In this document: positions 56,098 through 64,000 of the stretch, piece after piece
How positions within the stretch are numbered: position 1 is the stretch's first letter
Layout: each line of letters starts with the position of its first letter
Assembly (NCBI RefSeq): GCF_002752655.1
Contig: NZ_CP023737.1
Location: forward strand, 1,116,001-1,180,000
Length of the DNA: 64,000 nucleotides
Reading direction: 5' to 3'
DNA from: Methylosinus trichosporium OB3b
GTDB lineage: Bacteria; Pseudomonadota; Alphaproteobacteria; Rhizobiales; Beijerinckiaceae
Program-made: the position numbers and the translations under genes
Notes under the pieces: model-generated
What the model saw: only the letters and a program-made list of their open reading frames with translations
Database searches by the model: none
Told to the model about the DNA's origin: nothing

Positions 56098-56648
56098 TTG
56101 CCGCTCTCGACCTTTTCCTTGAGCGCGGCGAGGCCGCTCTTGTAGAGGCCGGTGATCGCCGCGAGCGCCGCCTCGTCGGAGAGCTCCGGCGGCGGGTCGT
56201 TGTTGGGATAGCCGCGGTAGAAGGCGCCCTTCCATTCGACGACGCTCTTGTCGCCCTGCGGCTTCACCGTCATCGTGGAGGAATAATTGTTGACCGGCAG
56301 CACCTTCACGTCGACCTTCTCGATGCGATAGGCGAGCGAGAAATCGGCGGCGTCATATTTGGTCAGCAGCTCGTCGATCTCGCCGCCATTCTTCAGCGTG
56401 ATGTGGCGCGTCGCCTTGCCCGGCTCGTTGCCGCCGGCCCCTTCGGTCTTGGCGACCGGAGGCAGCCAGCTCAGATCCTGGAAATTGCCGACGATGGCCC
56501 AGACTTTCTCGGCCGGCGCAGCGATCTCGATCGTTTCCGTGACCTTCTGGCGCGAGGGGCCATGGGCTAATCCTGTCGAGGCCGGCGCGAACGCCGCGAG
56601 CGACAGAGCCGCCAGGATCATTGCCCGGCGCGCGACGACGAACGACAT
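56094..56648 (-). CDS. SRPBCC family exported protein
   Basis: A 184-aa protein with a signal peptide (1-28, MILAALSLAAFAPAS) and an SRPBCC/START-like fold (TETIEIAAPAEKVWAIVGNFQDLSWLPPV...TRHITLKNGGEIDELLTKYD). These domains bind hydrophobic ligands. GGAGG lies 7 nt before ATG 56648. It is translationally coupled to the propeller gene, so the two may act together in the periplasm. Confidence 0.85.
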   Translation of the reverse strand: MSFVVARRAMILAALSLAAFAPASTGLAHGPSRQKVTETIEIAAPAEKVWAIVGNFQDLSWLPPVAKTEGAGGNEPGKATRHITLKNGGEIDELLTKYDAADFSLAYRIEKVDVKVLPVNNYSSTMTVKPQGDKSVVEWKGAFYRGYPNNDPPPELSDEAALAAITGLYKSGLAALKEKVESGK

Positions 56649-56888
56649 TGGATTTCCTCCCGAAGCCATGGCGACCCCATCACGGCCGCGGCGGCAAATA
56701 ACTCCCGCGAGAGGGCGCGCGTCAAGAGTCTCGGCGCGACGCTCGCAAATCGAGAGCGAAGAGCGAGCCTCTGAGGCGACACAGCGAAATAACTGCTTCA
56801 TTGGCCCACTCTCGGCAACGGGATGGATGAGCGATCGCGCCTCCGACGGAGCCTTGACGGGCGGCCTCCTTTTGCCGACTGTCGGCTC
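56649..56888. other. Divergent region before the metal-uptake module
   Basis: 240 bp between the SRPBCC gene and the Cys-rich gene on the other strand. It should hold the promoters of both sides. I could not identify a Fur box or a sigma-factor site. Confidence 0.3.
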
Positions 56889-57248
56889 ATGGCGAGAACG
56901 AGGCTCTTTCGCGGTTGGACGGCGCTGGCGACGAAGGCGCTCGCGGCTCTGCTGCTCCTGCAGCTCGCTTTCGCCGGCCCGGGCGCCGTCGCGGCGCAGG
57001 GCCAGGGCTGGTCCGTCTGCCACGTCGAGCGGAGCGGCGGCGCGCCCGCGCCCTCGCAAGCGCCCCATCTTTGCGCTTTTTGCCCCTGCCTGCATATCGT
57101 CGAGGCCGCGCCGCCGGCGCTCGGGAGCGCCGATGCGCCCCTCCCCTTCGCCGAAATAGCGGCGAGCCGCCCGCCCTCCGCCACGGCGCCGCTGACGCCC
57201 GCCGGCCGCGCCGGCGCCTGGTCCTCGCGCGCGCCTCCGCACGCCTGA
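56889..57248 (+). CDS. Small Cys-rich secreted protein, DUF2946-like
   Basis: A 119-aa protein with an N-terminal hydrophobic segment (LATKALAALLLLQLAFAGPG) and a short HLCAFCPCLHIVEA motif (residues 66-80), as in DUF2946-type proteins that accompany TonB receptor and metal genes. An in-frame ATG at 56823 gives a longer non-signal tail. It precedes fecI on the same strand and may be co-transcribed. The metal-binding role is inferred. Confidence 0.65.
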   Translation: MARTRLFRGWTALATKALAALLLLQLAFAGPGAVAAQGQGWSVCHVERSGGAPAPSQAPHLCAFCPCLHIVEAAPPALGSADAPLPFAEIAASRPPSATAPLTPAGRAGAWSSRAPPHA

Positions 57249-57340
57249 GCCTCGGCTCCCCGCGACCCCTCGCATCTCGACCGCCCCCTCCCCTGCACGA
57301 CAGGCGCCCGCGCCGCGGCCGCCCGGCGACGCGAGCCGCC

Positions 57341-57841
57341 ATGCCAGACGAGAAGCCGACCTCCTTTCGCGAGCTGTTCCTGCGCCATCGGCGCGGGCTG
57401 CTCGACTATCTGCGCCGCAGGGTCGGGCCCGAAGACGCCTCCGACCTCCTGCAGGAGACCTTCGTGCGCGCGCTGCGGCGCGAGCGCTTCGACACGGTCG
57501 AGGACCCGCCCGCCTTCTTGAAGCAGATCGCCGTCAATCTCTCACGCGACCTCGCCCGCCGTCGGGAGAGCGAGGCCCGATATTTCGTCGCCGGCGAGGA
57601 CGCCGAGGACATCGTCGATCCGACGATCGCGCCCGACGATCTGCATGAGGCGAGCGAGCGGGCGCGGCGCTTCCTCGCCGCCGTCGAGGCGCTGCCGCCC
57701 AAATGCCGGCAGGCGTTCGTGCTGCGCCGCTTCGAGGACCTGTCGCACGACGAGATCGCCGCCCGCCTCGGCGTCACCCGCAATATGGTGGAGAAGCATC
57801 TGCGGCTGGCGTTGGAGCGGCTGCGCGCCGCGCTCGACTGA
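57341..57841 (+). CDS. FecI-type ECF sigma factor
   Basis: A 166-aa sigma-70 family factor: region 2 (FLRHRRGLLDYLRRRVGPEDASDLLQETFVRAL) and region 4 (LPPKCRQAFVLRRFEDLSHDEIAARLGVTRNMVEKHLRLAL). This is the FecI subgroup, which is activated through a FecR anti-sigma and a TonB receptor with an STN domain. ATG at 57341. Its targets are probably the downstream fecR and receptor genes. Confidence 0.93.
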   Translation: MPDEKPTSFRELFLRHRRGLLDYLRRRVGPEDASDLLQETFVRALRRERFDTVEDPPAFLKQIAVNLSRDLARRRESEARYFVAGEDAEDIVDPTIAPDDLHEASERARRFLAAVEALPPKCRQAFVLRRFEDLSHDEIAARLGVTRNMVEKHLRLALERLRAALD

Positions 57842-57931
57842 ATTTCTGCACGCCGCGCCTCCTGTTTGGCGGCGCGGCGCGTCTTAATCTATGAGACCCG
57901 CGCGGCGCGACAAAAGGACCCGGACCTCACC

Positions 57932-58885
57932 ATGACCAAGGACGCCGCCGACGACATCGCCGCCAAGGAGCGACGCCGCGCGGCCATCGCCTGGTGGACG
58001 CGGCTCGACGCCGGCGCGCCCTCCCCCGCCGAGCGCGCGCAATTCGCCGCCTGGCTGACGCGCGATCCCGCCAACAAGGCCGCCTTCGACGACATCTGCT
58101 GCCTGTGGGGCGACGTCGAGATCATCCGCGAGGCCGTCTCGGCGCCGACGCGGGCGCGCCCCGGCTTCGCGCTCCCGCGCCCGGGATGGCGCAGCGCGGC
58201 CGCGCTCGGCGCCGTCGCTCTCGCGCTCGCCCTCTCCTTCGACGAATTGTCGATCCGCTGGCGGGCCACCGCGCTGACCGGCGCAGCCGAATTGCGCGCA
58301 ATCACGCTCGAGGACGGCTCGCGCGTCGAGCTCGGCCCCGACACCGCCGTCGTGAACGAATTCTCCGCCGACGAGCGGCGCCTCACGCTGCTGAAGGGCG
58401 AAGCCTTTTTCAACGTGGCCTCGGACCCGCTGCGCCCCTTCCGCGTGTCGGTTCCGGCCGGGACGGTGACGGCGCTCGGCACCGCCTTCGACATCGCCAT
58501 CCAGGGCGCGCGCACCGAGGTGACGGTGACCCGGCACAGCGTGCGCGTCGCCGGCGCGGGGCCGAGCGTCATCGTCGAGGAGGGCGCGCAGAGCGCCTTC
58601 GGCAAGGGCGTCGCCGCCGTCGCGCCCTATGGCGTCGACGCCGACCACGTCACCGCCTGGCGGCGCGGCAAGCTGATCTTCGACGACAAGCCGCTCGGCG
58701 AGGTGGTCGCGATCCTCGCCCGCTATCATCACGGCTTCCTCATCATCGTCGATCCCACCATCCGCGGCCGTCGCGTGAACGGCGTGTTCGAGACGCGCGA
58801 TCCCATGGCGGCGCTGCGCGCGATCGAGAAATCGCTCGGTCTGAAGCTCTATTCGCTCGGCTCCGTCGTCCTGCTCGGAGGCTGA
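57932..58885 (+). CDS. FecR-type anti-sigma/sigma regulator
   Basis: A 317-aa protein: N-terminal DUF4880-like cytoplasmic domain with AWWTRLDAGAPSPAERAQFAAWL, one membrane segment (about 88-105), a FecR domain (LRAITLEDGSRVELGPDTAVVNEFSADERRLTLLKGEAFFNVA) and a C-terminal DUF4974-like receptor-contacting domain. It passes the receptor signal to the FecI factor. ATG 57932; it lies 90 nt after fecI. Confidence 0.92.
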   Translation: MTKDAADDIAAKERRRAAIAWWTRLDAGAPSPAERAQFAAWLTRDPANKAAFDDICCLWGDVEIIREAVSAPTRARPGFALPRPGWRSAAALGAVALALALSFDELSIRWRATALTGAAELRAITLEDGSRVELGPDTAVVNEFSADERRLTLLKGEAFFNVASDPLRPFRVSVPAGTVTALGTAFDIAIQGARTEVTVTRHSVRVAGAGPSVIVEEGAQSAFGKGVAAVAPYGVDADHVTAWRRGKLIFDDKPLGEVVAILARYHHGFLIIVDPTIRGRRVNGVFETRDPMAALRAIEKSLGLKLYSLGSVVLLGG

Positions 58886-58996
58886 GCGCGCGCGCGCAAA
58901 AATTTGCGCGCCGCGACCTACTCGAATGAATGCGAGCCGCGTCCAACTCGATGGGGGCGCTCGATGAGCCCCCGAAGATCGAACGAGGGGGCGTGG

Positions 58997-61558
58997 ATGC
59001 GGAGCGGGTTTTCGGGGCGACGTGGCGGCGTCGAGGGTGGAGTGATGGGCGCGACGGCCCTGGTGACGGCGATGAGCGCATTCGCTTTCGGCGGCGCGAA
59101 CGACGCGCGCGCCCATGCGCAATTGCCCGAGCGCGAGATCGTGGAGATCGTGCGCGCCTATTCGATTCCCGCCGGACGCATGTCGACGGCGCTGAACCGC
59201 CTCGCGGATGCGAGCGGCGTGCTGATCGTCTATGACACGGCGCTGACGCGATCGGTCACGACGCGCGGCCTCAATGGCGCGCGCACGCTGAACGCGGCGC
59301 TCGAAGAGCTGCTGTCCGGCACGCGCCTCGGCTATGACGTCGCCGCCGACGGCAAGACCGTGATGATCGTCCTCGCGCAGAACGACACCGGCGTTCGCAG
59401 CGACGCGGGCGCCGAGACGCTGCCGACGATCGACATCGGCGCCGAGCAGAACGCGCCCGGCGCGCGCAATGGCGGCGGCCGCGGGCGCGGCGCCGGCGAT
59501 CCTTCCCGCGAGACCGGCTATACGCGCTCCGCGACCACCAGCGCGACGCGAACGCAAACGCCGCTGATCGACACGCCGCAATCGGTGCAGATCGTGCCGC
59601 GCGAGGTCATTCGCGATCGGCAGATTCTCAACGTGCTGGAGGCGGTGCAGAACGTCTCCGGCGTGCAGGCGGACAATTCCGGAATCTTCTACGACAATTT
59701 CCTCATCCGCGGCTTCAGCAGCGGCTATGGGCGCAGCTATCGCAACGGCCTGCGCGTCGATGGAACCGGAGGCACGGTCGACATGGCTTTCACCGATCGC
59801 GTCGAGGTGGTGAAAGGACCCGCCTCCATGCTCTATGGACGCATCGAGCCCGGCGGCTTCGTCAATGTCGTCACCAAGCGGCCGCAGGAAGAATTCGCGG
59901 CGTCGCTCGACACGCAATTCGGCAGCTGGGGCGTCTCGCGCAGCATCGCCGATGTGACCGGGCCGGTCGACGCCGAGAAGACCGTTCTCTATCGGCTGAT
60001 GGGCGTCTATGATCGCGCCGATTCTTTCGTGAATTTCGATCATCGCAACAATGGCGCGGCGGCGCTCTATCTCACCTTTCGTCCGACCGAGAATTTCGAA
60101 GCCAATGTGCAGTTCGAGCATTACGAGCAGATGCAGACGATCCGGCCAGGACAGATACCGGTCAATTTGGGCGTCAGCGACCAGCCCGCCAATCTTCCTC
60201 GGCGCTTCAATCATGCGGACAATGAATCCTGGGCTCAGTTCCCCTATGTCGTTCATCGCACCGTCTACGCCTTCGACTGGACGTGGCGCTTCGCCGACGA
60301 ATGGAAGGTGACGAACGCCTTTCATTATATCGACGCGCATGAGAATCAGAACGCGATCTATTCGACGGGATTCGACGGCTCCACTTTGTCTCGCGGCTTC
60401 TATGCCGGTGTCGTGAAGCGCTATCAGCTGTCGACGAATCTCAATCTCATCGGCGAGGTCGACACGGGGCCGGTCCATCACGCCCTCCTCGCTGGCGTCG
60501 ACTGGTTCCATTATGGCGACGACTGGCCGAGCACGGCCTATTCGTCGTTCCCGTCGATCAACGTGTGGGCGCCGTCCTATGGCGGCGTGGGGCCGCTGAT
60601 GCATTCGGCGGCCGACAACGCCCGCAACAACACGCTGTGGGCCAGCCGATGGCGCAATTTCGGAGCCTATGTCCAGGACCAGATCAGCTTTCTCGATGAT
60701 CGCGTGCATCTTCTGCTCGGCGGCCGCTACGACAAGGCCGAGGAAAGCTATGGCACGACTTATGGCGGCAATTGGGAGAGCTGCTATCCCTTCTGCTCGC
60801 CCTATCCGCTGAAGAGCAATCCGGACACGACGCCACTGTCGCCGCGCGCCGGACTTCTCGTCAAGCTCGATCTCGACACCTCGGTCTATGGCAGCTACAC
60901 GCGCTCGGCCGGCACGAACAACGGCCGCAGCGCCGCCGGGGACATGTACCCGCCGGAGCGCGGCCTGCAATGGGAGGTCGGCGTCAAGAGGCTGTGGATG
61001 GACGGGCGCCTGTCGACGAGCCTCGCTCTGTTCGATCTGCGCAAGAAGAATGTGCTTCAGCCCGATCCGATCAATCCCGCTTTCTCTCTCGCCGTCGGCG
61101 AGGTGACGAGCCGCGGGATCGAATTCGACATCGCCGGCCAGATCACCGACAATTTGAGCGTCATCGGCAGCTACACCTTCAATTCGGTGAAGATCACCGA
61201 CGACAATGACAATGGCAATGTCGGCAAGCGCTATTACGGCGCCGCGCCCAATGTCGGCAATCTCTGGGTGAAATGGGACACGGCGCCCGGCGCGCGCGAA
61301 GGCTTCGAGTTCGGCGCCGGCTTCTATGCGATGGACCGCCGCTACGGCAGCAACGACAACAGCTGGTATATGCCGGCTTATGTGAAATTCGACACGATGG
61401 CCGCCTATCGCACAGTCGTGGACGGGCATGATGTGACCTTCCGCTTCAATGTGAAGAACATCGGCGACGAACGCTATTTCGTGAACAGCAATGGCTACGA
61501 CTCGGCCCAATATGGCGCGCCGCGCACCTTCCTCGGCCAAGTGAGCTTCAAATGGTGA
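58997..61558 (+). CDS. TonB-dependent receptor with N-terminal STN signalling domain
   Basis: An 853-aa outer-membrane receptor: signal peptide (about 1-39), STN secretin-like domain (about 45-120, YSIPAGRMSTALNRLADASGVLIVYDT), TonB box/plug (about 150-290, TPQSVQIVPREVIRDRQI, RVEVVKGPASMLYGRIEPGGFVNVVTKRP) and a 22-strand barrel ending VSFKW. It belongs to the siderophore-receptor group. The ligand is unknown. The start at 58997 has GAGGGGG upstream; ATG at 58904 or 58964 are alternatives. Confidence 0.92.
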   Translation: MRSGFSGRRGGVEGGVMGATALVTAMSAFAFGGANDARAHAQLPEREIVEIVRAYSIPAGRMSTALNRLADASGVLIVYDTALTRSVTTRGLNGARTLNAALEELLSGTRLGYDVAADGKTVMIVLAQNDTGVRSDAGAETLPTIDIGAEQNAPGARNGGGRGRGAGDPSRETGYTRSATTSATRTQTPLIDTPQSVQIVPREVIRDRQILNVLEAVQNVSGVQADNSGIFYDNFLIRGFSSGYGRSYRNGLRVDGTGGTVDMAFTDRVEVVKGPASMLYGRIEPGGFVNVVTKRPQEEFAASLDTQFGSWGVSRSIADVTGPVDAEKTVLYRLMGVYDRADSFVNFDHRNNGAAALYLTFRPTENFEANVQFEHYEQMQTIRPGQIPVNLGVSDQPANLPRRFNHADNESWAQFPYVVHRTVYAFDWTWRFADEWKVTNAFHYIDAHENQNAIYSTGFDGSTLSRGFYAGVVKRYQLSTNLNLIGEVDTGPVHHALLAGVDWFHYGDDWPSTAYSSFPSINVWAPSYGGVGPLMHSAADNARNNTLWASRWRNFGAYVQDQISFLDDRVHLLLGGRYDKAEESYGTTYGGNWESCYPFCSPYPLKSNPDTTPLSPRAGLLVKLDLDTSVYGSYTRSAGTNNGRSAAGDMYPPERGLQWEVGVKRLWMDGRLSTSLALFDLRKKNVLQPDPINPAFSLAVGEVTSRGIEFDIAGQITDNLSVIGSYTFNSVKITDDNDNGNVGKRYYGAAPNVGNLWVKWDTAPGAREGFEFGAGFYAMDRRYGSNDNSWYMPAYVKFDTMAAYRTVVDGHDVTFRFNVKNIGDERYFVNSNGYDSAQYGAPRTFLGQVSFKW

Positions 61559-61580
61559 CGCCTCGGTGAAGGCGAGACCC

Positions 61581-61662
61581 GTCTTCGCCAGCGCAGCGAA
61601 GCGATCCAGAGCCGCACCGCAGTCCCTGGATCGTTTCTTCGCTCCGCGCTTCGCGATGACGG
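61581..61662. repeat. Palindromic repeat, family A
   Basis: A family A copy starting GTCTTCGCCAGCGCAGCGAA and ending CTTCGCGATGAC. It fills the gap between the receptor stop and the PepSY gene, so it lies inside the probable transcript. Confidence 0.7.
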
Positions 61663-61688
61663 CCTCAGGCCGAAAAGGAAGACGATCC

Positions 61689-62888
61689 ATGATCGATGCG
61701 ACACCCGGCGACGCGCGCGCGCGTCCCGCCCCGTCATGGCGTAAGAAATGGCGCAAGCTCTGGCTCGACATTCACCTCTACATCGGCCTCGTCGCCGGCG
61801 CGATGCTGGTGGTCATCGGCGTCACCGGCAGCATTCTCGTGTTCTGGCACGAGGTCGACGCTTGGCTCGATCCGCAAATGCGCGTCGTCGCGGCGCGTCC
61901 CGGCGGCGCGGCCGCTTTTACGACGCTGGAGACGATCGAGCAGGCAATGATGGCCGCGACGCCGCCGGGCGGACGCATCACCCATGTGTGGACGCCGCGC
62001 GATGAGCGCTCCTGCTATCTCTTCTATTATGATCTCGACGGCGACACGCGCCGATTCTGCATCGATCCTTATGATGCGACGAAGATGGCGGATCGACTCT
62101 ATTATTCGAAGGAGAGCCCGTTCCGCCATGCGCTGATGGGCTTTCTGTTCCAGTTGCACTGGTCGCTGCTGCTCAGCGATCTCGCCGACGACGGCGGCGT
62201 CATCGTCGGCGTCGCGGCGATTCTGCTGATGGTCTCGACGCTCGCCGGTCTCTACCTGTGGTGGCCGGCGCCGGGTAAATGGAGGTCGGCGCTCACCTTG
62301 AAACGTGGCGCGCGCGCGGAGCGGCTCAATTACGATCTTCACAAGCTCGGCGGCGTCTATTCCGCCGCCGTGCTGCTCTCCGTGCTGATGTCCGGCCTCT
62401 ATATGAACTTGCCGACGCCCTTCCTCTGGATCGTCGATCATGTCGCGCCTCTGACCGAGGGCGGGCGCGTCCCGAGCCTGTCCGAGCCGGCGGCGGGACG
62501 TCCGAGCATCGGCTTTCCGGCGGCGGTGGCGGCCGCGGTCGCGCGCTCGCCGCAGGGACATGTCGAGCGGGTCGATTTTCCGGGCGACGCGCAGGGCGCC
62601 TTCACCGTCTATCTGAACGATGTGACCGGCGTCGGCCCCTTCATCCGCTCGCGCACTTTGACCGTGGATCGCTATTCGGCGGCGGTCCTGCGGGTCCACG
62701 ACGTCACGCAGGGCACGGCCGGCGACGCCTTTCTCCGCTGGCAATGGCCGCTCCACTCGGGACAGGCGTTCGGCATGACCGGGCGCCTGATGGTGCTCGC
62801 GAGCGGCCTCCTCTGCCCGCTCCTCTTCGTCACCGGCCTCATTCGCTGGCTGCAGAAGCGGCGGGCGCGCCGCGCCACGCGCCGGTGA
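61689..62888 (+). CDS. PepSY-associated transmembrane protein
   Basis: A 399-aa membrane protein. LDIHLYIGLVAGAMLVVIGVTGSILVFWHEVDAWLDP (about 25-60) is the classical PepSY-TM start, with further helices at about 175-200, 235-265 and 365-385 and two periplasmic PepSY-like parts between. These proteins accompany TonB receptors and are thought to handle ferric-siderophore reduction in the inner membrane. A GGAAG site precedes ATG 61689. Confidence 0.88.
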   Translation: MIDATPGDARARPAPSWRKKWRKLWLDIHLYIGLVAGAMLVVIGVTGSILVFWHEVDAWLDPQMRVVAARPGGAAAFTTLETIEQAMMAATPPGGRITHVWTPRDERSCYLFYYDLDGDTRRFCIDPYDATKMADRLYYSKESPFRHALMGFLFQLHWSLLLSDLADDGGVIVGVAAILLMVSTLAGLYLWWPAPGKWRSALTLKRGARAERLNYDLHKLGGVYSAAVLLSVLMSGLYMNLPTPFLWIVDHVAPLTEGGRVPSLSEPAAGRPSIGFPAAVAAAVARSPQGHVERVDFPGDAQGAFTVYLNDVTGVGPFIRSRTLTVDRYSAAVLRVHDVTQGTAGDAFLRWQWPLHSGQAFGMTGRLMVLASGLLCPLLFVTGLIRWLQKRRARRATRR

Positions 62889-62956
62889 AAAGGCTTTCGT
62901 CAGATGACGGCAAGCTTTTCTTGACTCCACTTCCGTTGAATGCAAAGCTCACCCCT

Positions 62957-63325
62957 ATGGCCGAGATGCTCCGATCGCTCCCTTTCAAACGGCTCGCCGT
63001 TGCGCTCTACGCGCTCACGGTGGTCGTCGGCGCGTTCGGCTTCGCTATTCATCGCGCTCATGGCGGGGCGGGGGTCAGTATTTTCGCTGATCGCGCTGAT
63101 TTCTGCCATGACGGCGAGAAGGCCCAGGGGACTGCGCCGACGCCGTTCGTCGTCTGCTGCGACGCCTGTGTGTCCAGCGCTCCGCCGATTTTGCCGAGCA
63201 TCATTACCCATATCGTTTATCGGTTCGAGATTTCGACCCGTTTCGAATTCGCTGCGCGGCTCGGCCGCGATCTGGACGAAAGTCCTGACAATCTCCGCTC
63301 CCGCGCGCCGCCGGTCCTCGCCTGA
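62957..63325 (+). CDS. Small Cys-rich exported protein, DUF2946-like
   Basis: A 122-aa protein with an N-terminal hydrophobic segment (KRLAVALYALTVVVGAFGFAI) followed by DFCHDGEK and VVCCDACVSSAPP, a His/Cys arrangement like DUF2946 proteins. It is the last gene of the uptake module, 68 nt after the PepSY gene. A second gene of similar kind starts the module at 56889. A role in metal handling is inferred. Confidence 0.6.
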   Translation: MAEMLRSLPFKRLAVALYALTVVVGAFGFAIHRAHGGAGVSIFADRADFCHDGEKAQGTAPTPFVVCCDACVSSAPPILPSIITHIVYRFEISTRFEFAARLGRDLDESPDNLRSRAPPVLA

Positions 63326-63746
63326 CATCGGACCGTCGACGGCGCCGTTTCGCGCCCGACACTCCCTGAATTTTCCTGCTCGCATGCGACCGCCTCTCCC
63401 GGCGTAGCCGATGTGCAGGAATCCAAGGGCCCTCGTTTCGCGCTCCCCCTGACACGAAACGATAAGCGGAGGATTTCCGCGGGCGCCCGCCGGCTGCGAT
63501 GGCGGACCCCGCGTCTCGAACGCCACTGACATGATCGTCCCGCAGCGCCTCACGGCGCGTCCCCCAATGTGGTCCGATCATGGGCGTCGAGACGCGGTTC
63601 GCAGCCGACGAGGCTCGCGGAATCCGTCGGCCGAATCGAAAGGGTCGGATCTTCTCCGACATCAGCGTCACAGCGTGATCGGGCTCGCGGCAGGATGCGC
63701 CGCTCGCCTTGCGTCCCTTGCCGCGTTCCTCAGATCGGCCGTCACT

Positions 63747-63783
63747 GGGCGGCGCTCCTCATCTCCCGAGAGGAGCGCCGCCC
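63747..63783. terminator. Strong hairpin between module and right-edge gene
   Basis: A perfect 14-bp stem (63747-63760 with 63770-63783) and a 9-nt loop. No immediate T-run follows, but CGTTTTTG lies 18 nt beyond on the plus strand. It could end transcripts from the PepSY/Cys-rich side or from the minus-strand gene. Confidence 0.5.
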
Positions 63784-63857
63784 TCGGACGGCTAGACAAC
63801 CGTTTTTGCAGCAGATTGAAGCGACGCCGAATATCTGCGCCATCGGGAGCCGCTGGC

Positions 63858-63880
63858 GGACCGCGAGTCTTCAGGCTCGC
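63858..63880. repeat. Palindromic repeat, family B, single copy
   Basis: A 23-bp copy matching 56017-56039 except at one position, core GCGAGTCTTCAGGCTCGC. It lies just downstream of the right-edge minus-strand gene's stop. Confidence 0.75.
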
Positions 63881-63896
63881 ATCCGCCGCCTCACGA

Positions 63897-64000
63897 TCAC
63901 CCTTCGCCGCGCGGCGGCGGGGCCATGAACTCCGGCCCCACCGGATCGACGATTGTCTCGGCCAGAATCGCGTCGATCGCCCGCATCGCCGCCTCGTCCA
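63897..64000 (-). CDS. C-terminal end of an unidentified protein
   Basis: The last 34 codons of a gene that continues past the right edge (…DEAAMRAIDAILAETIVDPVGPEF…, stop TGA at 63897-63899). A helical acidic stretch ends in a Pro-rich tail. The frame and stop are clean, but nothing identifies the family. Confidence 0.5.
   Translation of the reverse strand, partial: DEAAMRAIDAILAETIVDPVGPEFMAPPPRGEG

Larger units (their letters stand above)
63326..63896. other. Intergenic region at the right edge
   Basis: About 570 bp without a supported gene. It contains a 14-bp-stem hairpin (63747-63783) and a family B palindrome copy (63858-63880). Open frames here have no credible composition or context. 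Confidence 0.4.

Noticed and set aside
57884..61771. 1295-aa open frame on the minus strand opposite fecR and the receptor
   Set aside because: Shadow of clear coding genes; no domain recognised.
63569..63928. 119-aa open frame near the right edge
   Set aside because: It runs through the hairpin and a family B repeat and overlaps the clean end of the minus-strand gene.

Overview
The window reads as high-GC alphaproteobacterial chromosome, most likely Hyphomicrobiales and possibly a type II methanotroph-like lineage. This placement rests on gene content and order: a nuoA-J run of single overlapping genes, an ATP12 chaperone, a double-PilZ protein, Omp31-like barrels, an intracellular PHA depolymerase and FecI/FecR/TonB receptor modules. 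No marker gene here fixes the genus.

Layout. (1) 1-8770, minus strand: the respiratory complex I operon nuoABCDEFGHIJ, cut by the left edge inside nuoJ. (2) 8971-15757: housekeeping genes (ATP12 chaperone, RluC-type pseudouridine synthase, CrcB fluoride channel, double-PilZ protein, GNAT, RadC, type I methionine aminopeptidase) and a secreted calcineurin-like phosphoesterase. (3) 15789-30465: a cell-envelope and secretion region. It holds an FMN-binding glutamate-synthase-like protein, a fused triple outer-membrane barrel protein, a minus-strand operon with a two-partner-secretion pair (TpsA/TpsB) followed by ExbB-ExbD-TonB, and divergently two secreted ModA-like binding proteins plus a small secreted protein. 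(4) 30644-31252: two decayed genes, an internally deleted YihY/BrkB gene and a twice-frameshifted DUF1640/CCDC90-like gene.

(5) 31375-47233: a 15.9-kb integrated element bounded by 98-bp direct repeats that cover the 3' half of tRNA-Val(GAC). It has a tyrosine integrase, a HigBA locus with a frameshifted toxin, a PemK/MazF-like toxin, an XRE repressor with a divergent early promoter, a MerR-like and an AlpA-like regulator, a DUF3987 ATPase, an SSB, an HK97-type portal, a fused prohead protease-major capsid protein, HNH proteins and both terminase subunits. I see no tail, baseplate, holin or lysin gene. This is the layout of a capsid-forming phage satellite (cf-PICI-like) that builds and fills its own heads and would borrow tails from a helper phage. 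It is the most interesting system in the window.

(6) 47187-56648: tRNA-Val, a glutathione S-transferase, PHA depolymerase, a parallel beta-helix exported protein, a small membrane protein, MtnA (methionine salvage), an FAD monooxygenase, a YVTN beta-propeller protein and an SRPBCC protein. (7) 56889-63325: a metal-uptake module (two small Cys-rich secreted proteins, FecI, FecR, a TonB-dependent receptor with an STN signalling domain, and a PepSY membrane protein). The right edge cuts an unidentified minus-strand gene.

At least three families of short palindromic repeats are scattered in the host DNA, and two copies lie inside the N-terminal coding sequence of exported proteins. A separate repeat family is confined to the satellite.
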